The position numbers and the translations under genes are program-made. From the NCBI GenBank assembly GCA_949775045.1, contig OX459095.1, positions 20,013,311-20,077,310 of the forward strand: a stretch of 64,000 nt of DNA. Reading direction: 5' to 3'. This DNA comes from Metridium senile (Eukaryota > Cnidaria > Anthozoa > Actiniaria > Metridiidae). Under the pieces are notes generated by a model. The model was given only the letters and a program-made list of their open reading frames with translations, was not told where the DNA came from and made no database searches. This document shows, piece by piece, positions 37,601-49,600 of the stretch; position 1 is the first letter of the stretch, and each line of letters opens with the position of its first letter.

Positions 37601-40600
37601 ACTGCAGATTCGTAAAATAAAAATTATTTTAACGTAAAATACATTAATTCGCGCACAAAAAAATTGCAGTTTTGTAATACAACGATAATCGATTTACCGT
37701 AATTATACGTCAATTCGCGCACAAAAAAATTGCAGTTAATACAACGATAATCGATTTACCGTAATTATACGTCAATTCGCGCACAAAAAAATTGCAGTTT
37801 TGTAATACAACGATAATCGATTTACCGTAATTATACGTCAATTCGCACACAAAAAAATAGCTTATCGTAAGACTGAAATGTCGGGCCTGATTATTGGTGA
37901 TTAACTGGCTTGAAAAAATCTTGATGTTTTGCCGCTGCTTCACGTCGCATCACTTGATAGCTCACACAAGATTATAGCCTGATTCGGACCCATAATCAAG
38001 CCAAACAACTGTATGGTTCATCAGTGCGAGCCAGACAAATATCCCTGTTAGGCTCTGTCTCGCTCTTGTCATGGCTTCAAAAGCATTGTCTGGCTAGAAT
38101 CACGCTTGATTCTCGCTGAGTTCACCCTTAAAGTTTCGTACGGGTTGTCATCACCATCATTTATGACATCTTTGTCATCACAATCTTTGATGACACCATT
38201 GTCATCACCATCATTGTCCTCGCCATCATTAATGACATCTGTATCATCACCATCATTTATGACATCTTTGTCATCACCATCATTGTCATCACCATCATTT
38301 ATGACATCTTTGTCATTACAATCTTTGATGACACCATTGTCATCACCATCATTGTCATCACCATCATTTATGACATCTTTGTCATCACAATCTTTGATGA
38401 CACCATTGTCATCACCATCATTGTCATCACCATCATTTATGACATCTTTGTCATTACAATCTTTGATGACACCATTGTCATCACCATCATTGTCATCACC
38501 ATCATTTATGACATCTTTGTCATCACAATCTTTGATGACACCATTGTCATCACCATCATTGTCATCACCATCATTTATGACATCTTTGTCATTACAATCT
38601 TTGATGACACCATTGTCATCACCATCATTGTCATCACCATCATTGGTTACATCATTATCATCACCATCATTGTCATCACCATCATTTACGACATCTTTGT
38701 CATCACAATCTTTGATGACACCATTGTCATAACCATCATTGTCATCACCATCATTTATGACATCTTTGTCATCACAATCTTTGATGACACCATTGTCATC
38801 ACCATCATTGTCATCACCATCATTTATGACATATTTGTCATCACAATCTTTGATGACACCATTGTCATCACCATCATTGTCCTCGCCATCATTAATGACA
38901 TCTGTATCATCACCATCATTTACGACATCTTTGTCATCACAATCTTTGATGACACCATTGTCAGTTCTCATTGTTATCAATAATCAAAAATAGATGATCT
39001 TAGTAAATGGTTTTTAGAAGTATCATAATTATTATTTTTCCCCCCTAAAAGACAAGTTTATGCAAAGCATTCTGCTAACTAATTGTTTCCATTTAGAATG
39101 AAAACTGTGGAGGTTGGCGAAGGCAAAGCATTGTTAGTCAAAGAACAAGGACAGTACTATGCTGTTGGTCACAAATGTACTCATTATGGAGCACCATTAG
39201 CATCTGGTGCTTTGCTGAATGGACGTGTACGATGTCCTTGGCATGGAGCTTGTTTTAACGTCAAAACTGGAGATATTGAAGACTTCCCTGGCTTGGATAG
39301 TATTCCAAAATTTGAGGTATGGAATTGAAACTATATTTAATCACTGATGGCTTGTGAAAATTTATAAAAGAAAACATTTGCCAATTTCCATCTAACATGC
39401 AAGAATATGATTATTTAAAAGTATATATAGTCCTGTGTTATATTGTCAAATTATTATTCACTGCGACCACAAGCATTATGCCGAAAGTAAAGTCAACATT
39501 TTTTACAAGTTTTATTATGTCACCTATTGTTTATATCAAACACCAGCGCAGCCTATACTAGTTTAATTACTCGCTAGTTTCCATTGATAAATCATTCATG
39601 AGTTTTATAATGATTGATATAAGATCAAACATAGTAGGTTCTATTAATAATGTCTGTTTGACAGGTAGTCATATCTGGGACTAATGTGATTGTACGTGCA
39701 AATACAGAGGTAATGAAGCAAACAAACTACGTTATAAATTATTATTATATTACCTTATGTCATTTGTTTTTATTGAAATTTACAAATTGGGTAAAAACGG
39801 TAGTGATTGCAGGTGTAGTTCTTATTTCAAGTTGTGTAGTGAATTTTATTCATAATTTTTTTTTTTTTAATTCATTGATGCATATTTACTCATTCATTTA
39901 TTCATTCATTAAATTATTCATTCACTCATTCATTCACTCATCAATCCATCCATTTATCCATCCATTCCTGCGTTCATTTATTCATGCATTCATTCATTTG
40001 TTCCTATATTTATCTATCCATTTCTTTATTAATCCACCTGTTCATTTCACATATTGTCCATTTCTATATTTGTTTAATTGTCTTATTATTCAATCATTTT
40101 ACTCATTTATTTTTTTGAGTATTAAACCATCCTAAAGCTTTTAAGTTCATAATGGCAACTATCCCGTTTGTTTTGTGTTTTATGCAGCAATTCAAATCTC
40201 ATAAAAGAGTGAAGGCACCGTTGTGTCAACCCAATCCTGCTGTTGACAAAAGAACATTTGTTATCATTGGTGGAGGTAAATAAGGAATCTAATTTACCCC
40301 TGAACAAACCTATTCAATTTTATTAATTTTTTACGTTTTGTCTCTGACTTGAAAACTTGAAAGTATCAAAAAGTAAAAAATTAATAATAATGAATCCTGA
40401 CTGCAATTTCAGAATTTTTAATACTATTCAATTTTGTTCCATTCCTTCTCATTTTATTTCTTTTTATATAGCGCGCATGTCTTGGATTCAAGGCACTTTT
40501 TTATTCCATCCATATCCATATACTAGTTCCATATACTAGTTTTGTTAATTCTATTCTATTCTAAAGCCTCTTTATTTCTTTCTTTGATTATCCCAGTTGT

Positions 40601-43600
40601 TTGCTTTGTTTAGGGGGTGCTGCAATGAAAGCTGCTGAAACACTAAGAGAAGAGGGATTTAAAGGTCTTTGATCATTATCTCTTTTGTTTACATTCACTA
40701 AAATGTGTGTTGAAACGTTTCAAGTGCCAGGAAGCCATTTAAGTGCTTCAGGAAGTGTTTGTTGTCAATTTACAGGAGTGGTGCTGTAAATTCCATTTCA
40801 TGTACTATAGCAATATATTAGAATGATTTTTTTACAATTCAGTTGAATAAATGCATGCAGGAATTAATAGAGGAATAAATAAATGGATGGATGAATGAAT
40901 GATTAATTGATGGAATGATTTGAATGAACGAATAAGGAAATGGTTTATAAAGGAATGAATGAATGATTGGTGAATGAATGATCAAATGAATGATTGATTG
41001 AATGAATGATCAAATGAATGATTGAATGAATGATTGATTGAATGAATGGTTGATTGAATGAATGATCAAATGATTGATTGAATGAATGATTGATTGAATG
41101 AATGATTGAATGAATGATCAAATGAATGATTGATTGAATGAATGATCAAATGAATGATTGATTGATTGAATGAATGATCAAATGAATGATTGATTGAATG
41201 AATGATCAAATGAATGATTGATTGAATGATTGATTGAATGAATGATTGATTGAATGAATGATTGAATGAATGATCAAATGAATGATTGATTGAATGAATG
41301 ATCAAATGAATGATTGATTGAATGATTGATTGAATGAATGATCAAATGATTGATTGAATGAATGATCAAATGAATGATTGATTGAATGAATGATCAAATG
41401 AATGATTGATTGAATGATTGATTGAATGAATGATCAAATGATTGATTGAATGAATGATCAAATGAATGATTGGTTGAATGAATGATCAAATGAATGATTG
41501 AATGAATGATCAAATGAATGATTGATTGAATGAATGATCAAATGATTGATTAATTGAATGATCAAATGAATGATTGATTGAATGAATGATCAAATGATTG
41601 ATTGAATGAATGATCAAATGAATGATTGATTGATTAAATGAATGATCAAATGAATGATTGATTGAATGAATGATTGAATGAATGATCAAATGAATGATTG
41701 ATTGATTGAATGAATGATCAAATGAATGAATGAGTGATCAAATGAATGATTGATTGAATGAATGAATGAAGGAGATAACAGGAATGAATGGATGAATGAT
41801 TGATTGATTGAATAAATGAATTTATTAAGGACTGAATGAATAAATAGATTGTTATTGTCGTTGATGGTTCGGCATTGCTCTTATTTAGTTATGAAACAGG
41901 CTTGAATTAGTAGAAGACAACTAAATAAGATCAATGTCTGAACCATCAACGACAGCAACACAGACTCAGTATAACATTGCTGGACAAGTGCAGCTAATGA
42001 GCAAAGGCCAACTGAGTCTGAGTATGTTGCTTATGTTTATTCTTATGTTGCAAGTGTGAACCAGGCTTGATATCACATTAAAATTATCATCTTACTTTTT
42101 TACAGTGCTGGTATAAGTGACCATATTAACTCTAATTAAATATAATACCTTGTACTATATTTCGGTTTATAGGTCGTGTTGTTATGGTAACCAAAGAAAA
42201 TCATCTTCCCTATGACCGTCCATTACTGAGTAAGGTAAATATTTGTTTCCCAAACAAGTTTTACAAGACAGAAAATATAGCAAATAAAAATCTAAAAAAA
42301 TACTAAATATGAAAGATTTAATTTCAAAGTTATAAAAAATTAAAATTGATTAATTTGAATTTAAATAATAAGATTTTTAATAAAATATGTTTTATATAAT
42401 GTGAAAAATCAGTTACAGTGTTACAACTTCAACCAAGGTCTACCAAATTTTATTATATTTCAAAATGAAGAATATCTTTGAGATCAAACAAAGAACTTGT
42501 GGATGGTTCTCAGGCTAAGATGTTTCTTATTCAATCCTGATGTTTTTCTCTGAAAATTATAAGGGCCATTCCACCGTGACGGACATTACATTTACAGACC
42601 TAAATAAGCTTGTGTTTCATACACAGTTGCATTATCTTACAATTTATTTTTTCACACAACTGTCTTAGAACCTTGTCTACAATTTGCATGAAAAACGTTT
42701 TCAGAAATAATTTTCGACTTGTCAGTTTTTTTGTCCAAAAGGACCGTGACGGACATTACAGCTAAAACTAGCACCAATTCCAGTTGGGTAAATTAAAAGT
42801 GAAATTCCTGTGAATTGTGACAAGTTTATAGCAAACAATTGCTTTTTAGCATTTGGTTATAGGTTAAGTTTTCTTACTGAAGACCTATATTTTTTAGACG
42901 GACATTACAAATGGCAAATTCAGTATACTAATTAAGTCAAATATAAGAAAATTGCCTAATTTGCTTAGTAAATATTACATAGAATAGATAATATTACAGT
43001 AAAATCACAATGGGAACCTTAGTCAGTTAACTCTCTTTTTGGAGCACTCTTTTTAATGTTGTCAAATTTTCATTATTTCAATGTCTCATGTGGAATGACT
43101 TATAAGCATTTTTAAAAGGCAAATAAGGCAAATTAAGCATCAAACATTTGTAGAGATTGTATTGTTGGTATTCCCAATCATGATTGGATAATTTTGGTTT
43201 GATGGCCTCAGTGAAAGTTGTTACATTGTAAAATATGTTGATTTTGTACTAATAATATTTACTATTTTGTCTAGAAACTTGCAGCTGCTGCTGGTGATAT
43301 GAAGCTGAGGTCTCAAGAGTACATGTCTGAGCATGGTATTGAATTCTGGCCAGGAAAGGAGGTAGGGAATGATTGCCTTATGGCTTTTAACAGACTTTGT
43401 TGCAAAACTGTGAAATATTTGCACTCAATAGTTACAGTGACATATTTTGTTATGGTTTTGCCAACCAACCATTGTTATTAGAACAAAAAAAAATTGTTAA
43501 AATGGTTGACAAATTAGCATCACAATACCAACACTTGTAAACACTATGCTCACCCATAGGCAGCCCAACTATTCTATCTGAGGATGTTTTTTAACCCTTT

Positions 43601-46600
43601 GACTCCTACGGCGCCCGAAACCGCCCGTAAAAAACGACCTTGCTTTGAAAAATTCTAACTTTTTTAAACAAGCCAAATTTTCCCAGCCGTTTGAATGTTA
43701 GTAATCACTAGGAAGTTTTTCAAATTTTCATAGCATGTCAGTCACAAGAAACAAGCAATTTTAGCACAGAAATTCAATATGAACTTTAGGAAAGTCAAAA
43801 ATGACCGTTTTTGCCGTATTTTTCTATAGTGAAAATCACGCTTTTTTGACCTTGGATTTTTTATCGAAAAAAATCGTTTTTAGACGAAAAGGCCGTTTTC
43901 ACAACAAAATTCAGTCCTTGTGCTATAGCTTTGGCAAGTTTTTTCACTTTTTTTCACTTCACGAACTGAGCTGCGGTCGTTTGATTACGGCCATTTTGAT
44001 ACGCACGTGTTTTCAAGTATTTACGACTGCAAAGCATTGTGGGTAACCATGACAATTTTCCACATGGAGTACCCCCCACCGTCCTTTTATAATTTTTTTA
44101 TAAGTCTAGGGTCACCTCGGTTTTCTGCCAAAATTTTGCGCTTGTTGTGTTCCTCTATCATCACAACTTCGATAAATAGCCGCGGCAGGTCCGAGAATTT
44201 GCCTTTAGTCGAACTCCAAACCTAACTTTGTTCTAAGCCCGCCAAAACCGAATGAACCAAACATCGATCTTTTTTTGCTGACAAAGTGAGATTCCTTGCT
44301 GCTTTCTTCCAGAAAGTGAGCTCTTTGCTACCTTGAAGCTTAATGATGCTCTTCCAGTAGTGACTAAAGGCAAAATATGACCCTAAAATTAACGAAATTC
44401 CGATTTAAGCCAACTTTGAGCCAGTGTAAATATCCAACGATGCTTCGAAACCATCTAAAAGTCATGTGGCCTGAGAACTTGAGCCCCTGAGATTACAAAA
44501 CAGCAGCACTTTCCATGGTAACGCCAAATATGGAGTCAAGAAGTCCTACGGATCGTTTATATCCAGAAAATCGCTCAAAAATGTCAAAAAAGCCCAGTAG
44601 TCAAAGGGTTAATGACAATAAAGTTATTTTTACCGCACGCCGAGCAACATACATATTGTTAGTCATTGAGCGTGCGGGTGGGGTTCCTGTGGTGTATTTG
44701 TTTGAATTTGTGCAGATGGGATTCCTGTGGCTTTTTGCAAGCAATTTTTCCGTCCTGTGGAATCGCACGCACGACAAAAAAATCGTTGATGGTACTATCT
44801 TGATACAAGGTGTGAACTCGATGGCGTGGATGGATAGAGGTGAGCCGCAGCTTGTTGGGATAGCGAAGACTCAATGACGAGCGCCAAAAAGGATGTGAGA
44901 AGCAATCAAATGACTCGCCAAAGAAAAATTTATCATATTCAATCTTTTCTTTTGAAACAAGTTTTAATTATTTTCTCATAAGGATTTTCACTAAGTAAAC
45001 CTCTAACAACCTCTAACAAAAAGAAGCAGCCAGTGTGTGATATGTCTTTCCAAGTTTATTGAAATGCTAAACATATAGTTAATATATTTTACAATGTGAA
45101 AAATTTTTGTTCAAACTGTATTTATAAAATCTGTAAAGATAATGTTTTAGCTTTAATAGTTTTTCGAAAATAGTAAATAATGAATCCTGACTGCAATTTC
45201 AGAATTTTTAATACTATTCAATTTTGTTCCATTCCTTCTCATATTGTTTCTTTTCATTCAATACTATTCTATTCAATTCCCTGCTGTTGACAAAATAACA
45301 TATAAAATATAAAATACAACTATAAATGCTTCATTTGGTGAATGAGGGTGAATGTGTTCTCGATCGATATTTTCACCATTGCTCCACGGTTGTAAAAATC
45401 TGGCTGTTTTCCGAAATCCGTCCTAACAACCTGCAGCGCACCTTGACACCATGCTTCCTTTTTTAAAAACAAATTTTAACCCATTTGCTGAGATCAGAGA
45501 TGATCATAATTATTGTAGTTTATATATTCAAAGAAAAATGAAAATATTCTCGCATTGCTGATTTACTAATCGCGAAACTAAATTTGTCATGTGATCGAGT
45601 TTATACCTTGTCAAAATATTACCCTCTTCGACACCTAGCAAGTTTGACGAAAAATTGCTTGCAAAAAAGAACAGGAATCCCATCCACGCGCATTCAAACA
45701 AATACACCACATGCTCAATGATTAACATATCTTATTCCAATATGTATGGCGCTCAATAAACTATATTGTCATTAAAAAAATCCTCAGATAGAATAGTTGG
45801 GCTAGCTGCCTGTGGCTCACCTATAAACGTGACATTTTACAAGCTTGTAAATAAATTCCATGATCTATGAAATATGAAAAAAACTGCCCTGGATTTGTGA
45901 TTGGTACCTGTCTTCATAACCCAGTTTTCTGACCCTTTGATAGTTTCTACTATATCAGAGAAGTTCCACTGAATATTTTATGGTTTATTTTTTAGTGTCC
46001 TTAAGAGCCGTTCCACGTAAGCTTCGAGTAATTTCAGAAATGGTCCGATACAACCCCACCTGAAACTTTGCATGGTGAAAGGTAGTCATGAGCAAGTAAT
46101 CGTATGGGCATTATTTAGTCATTTCATTTTAAAGCGGTCACGTGACATCCGTTCAAAGTTTGACCTATTTTCGGCCTAATTTTGCCGTCTGAATTTTCGA
46201 AAATGTGTAATGTTTGTAAGTCTCGTGCGGCGTTTTCTCTGCATATTTTGTAATCAAATTTAAACGGTTTATAGAACATCATTACAGCTTTTGAACAGTA
46301 TGTTTTATTTTGATATAGCTTATTATTTCATTTTTTTATGGATATTTGAAGTAAGAGCATTTTCGGGTGGTCGTGAAAACCGTAATTTTGGTACTTTTCA
46401 TAATTATTTTTTTCATACAAGAGTTCTGATTTCCTAATAACTATTTATACCGAAATGAAGAGGAATAGTTGTACTTCAACTCCAATGAAAAACATTTCTG
46501 GGCACTTTGCGTTTTGGCTACAAAATATCATCGTAAAATGCAAGAAATATCAAAATCAACAAAATCGATGGACATTATATACATCCACATTACATTGGTT

Positions 46601-49600
46601 TTAAATCATAAAACATACATTAACTGGTTCAAAAGTAATATTAGAATGTAATAAAACGCAAATGCATCAATGAAAAGATCATTTTTCCAGAAAATTTGAA
46701 TGTAAACACTATTTTATCATATATGCAAATTTGCATTTCACAGCGAGGTCACTTGCTTACTCACCTCCACTCCCACGGGATATGGTGGATTGTCGAAAAG
46801 CTTCGATTTTGCCAATATAATCACCAAGAAAAATAGCTTTTGATTACAATTCAATTTCAATTTAATAAACATGGAAAACTAGCCTTTGAAATCTTGAATA
46901 TTAAGGGACAATGTAAGCAGTGACCATTACTTTTCTATGCATGTGTTGTAGATTTCATCAGTCTTACATCGTGATTATTCGCTGTAAATCACTGGTGTAT
47001 ATCTATAATCACATATCCACGATTATTTTTAATTGAAGTTTTATAAGTTATTTAAAAAAATGTTTGCTTGTGATTGTACATGGTCTACGATCATTTCTAA
47101 TAAAAACTTCAGGATTTGCATAAATTCTGCTTTTGAGCCTCAAGTTTTAAGATTATTTTGTTTTAAACTTTTAAAACTTATCTGAATCAGCCTCATTTCT
47201 TTTAGTTGTAAAGTTGTTATACAGTTTTTCCACATTTTATGCGGTTTTCTATTGATTACAAAGTTAGTATAGAAAGCTCCCTATCCCGGTTAGGGTAACA
47301 AATTATCCTGGTTAGAGTAACAATTTTGTCCACAAGTATCTGATCATGCTCAGGTGTGAAACACGGGCAGCAGTCAGGATATCCCCTATTTTACTAAAAC
47401 TGCAGGTCGTGCACATCTTCACATTTACCGCTATTTTGTACTTATTTGTCTTTTTAACTGGACATAAAATGCACGACCAGTGGACGCATTCTATGATTTG
47501 GTTCAATTTCAAAGATTGACAATTATAATTCCATGCCGACATAAACATCAGATTAAGCACATTGAAGGATGTAAAGAATATCTAACATAAACCAAACTAC
47601 GTTGTTTCTGCCTTCTCCGATGAGCGTCAGATAAAATACTGATAAACATTTACAAATTCATTTTTAATTGTACGATGTTTTTTTCAAAAGTTGCACCTTT
47701 GAGTAAACAGGTCGACTTCTTACACATTAGCGGTAAGTGTCATTTACATCAAATCAGATCAGTATTTATGCAAATCCTGAAGCTCTTATTAGAAATGTTT
47801 GTAGACCATGCACAATCTCAAGCAAACATTTTTTTAAATAACTTATCAAACTTCAATTAAAAATAATCGTGGATATGTGATTATAGATATACACCAGTGA
47901 TTTACAGCGAATAATCAAGATGTAAGACTGATGAAATCTACAACACATAGAAAAGTAATGGTCACTGCTTACATTATCCCTTAATATTCAAGATTTCAAA
48001 GGCTAGTTTTCCATGTTTATTGTAATCAAAAGCTATTTTTCTTGGTGATTATATTGGCAAAATCAAAGCTTTTCGACAATCTACCTTATCCCGTGGGAGT
48101 GGAGGTGAGTAAGCGAGTGACCTCGCTGTGAAATGCAAATTTGCATATATGATAAAATAGTGTTTACATTCAAATTTTCTGGAAAAATGATCTTTTCATC
48201 GATGCATTTGCGTTTTATTACATTCTAATATTACTTTTGAACCAGTTAATGTATGTTTTATGATTTAAAACCAATGTAATGTGGATGTATATAATGTCCA
48301 TCGATTTTGTTGATTTTGATATTTTATGCATTTTACGATGATATTTTGTAGCCAAAACGCAAAGTGCCCAGAAATGTTTTTCATTGGAGTTGAAGTACAA
48401 CTATTCCTCTTCATTTCGGTATAAATAGTTATTAGGAAATCAGAACTCTTGTATGAAAAAATTAATTATGAAAAGTACCAAAATTACGGTTTTCACGACC
48501 ACCCGAAAATGCTCTTACTTCAAATATCCATAAAAAAATAAAAAAATAAGCTATATCAAAATAAAACATACTGTTCAAAAGCTGTAATGATGTTCTATAA
48601 ACCGTTTAAATTTGATTACAAAATATGCAGAGAAAACGCCGCACGAGATTTACAAACATTACACATTTTCGAAAATTCAGACGGCAAAATTAGGCCGAAA
48701 ATAGGTCAAACTTTGAACGGATGTCACGTGACCGCTTTAAAATGAAACGACTAAATAATGCCCATACGATTACTTGCTCATGACTACCTTTCACCATGCA
48801 AAGTTTCAGGCGGGGTTGTATCGGACCATTTCTGAAATTACTCGAAGCTTACGTGGAACGGCTCTTAATTACCAAATATATAATATATATTCCCACTGTA
48901 TTTTCAATTGATGATTTTATTTGTTTTATCAGGCAGTTGGTCTTGATACAGTAAAAAAGACTGTTATTCTCAAGGGTGGTGTTTCTTTGGACTATGACAG
49001 TGTTCTTATTGCAACTGGTGGGAAGTATGTAATACTCAAATATTCATAGCATGAAGTGGATTTGTTATAGCCATGTATTTGATGGTACAATTAAACTGTC
49101 TTCAGTTAGTAGGTGACAAAGATAAGGACATGCATGGAATAATTCATTTTTTTTTTTTTTTCATTTCATTTATCTGATTGTTACAGTGTGAATCAAAAAA
49201 CTGTGGGCACCTAGAAATATTTTAGAAATCGTTTATTTTTCGTTAAACAACTCAGAAACAACTATATCACCGCAAGAACTTTGACGGATGTGTAGTATAT
49301 AAACTTTTTGTAGTTAGAGTTGTTTGTGAGTTGTTCAATGAACAATAAACGATTTCTAAAATATTTCTGGGTGCCCATGGTTTTTCGATTCGCACTGTAA
49401 CCATTTATTGAATCTGATTTCATTTTTCTCCTTTTCATTATCATTCACTCATTCATTCTTTTATGTATTCCTATATTCCTATATTCATTTCATTCTTTTA
49501 TTCACAAATTCATTTGTTTATTCCTTTATGCGTTCATTCATTCAATTGTTCATTCTGTCATTAATTCATTGGTTCAATCATTCATTTTTTATCTATTTAT

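Larger units (their letters stand above)
35659..38144. mobile_element. 2.49-kb DNA transposon inserted in the minisatellite
   Basis: The segment interrupting the minisatellite starts CCCGTAC and ends GTACGGG, a 7-base perfect terminal inverted repeat that continues imperfectly for several bases. The flanks suggest a 2-bp TT duplication, though the repeat context makes this uncertain. Subterminal regions repeat words such as GCCTGACATTTC and its complement. Inside are a small two-exon minus-strand gene, a plus-strand open stretch at 37073-37264 (KKRKITHDEF) with an acidic tail further on, and a triplicated block of about 80-90 bases at 37630-37860. No transposase core was recognised, so it is probably non-autonomous or of a family I do not know. 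Confidence 0.85.

Noticed and set aside
44515..44877. 120-codon ORF
   Set aside because: It spans the right end of the piggyBac-like MITE and the arm of the outer element; no family resemblance.
46469..48400. Two near-identical 60-codon ORFs on opposite strands
   Set aside because: They are the same arm sequence of the TTAA inverted-repeat element; no domain recognised.
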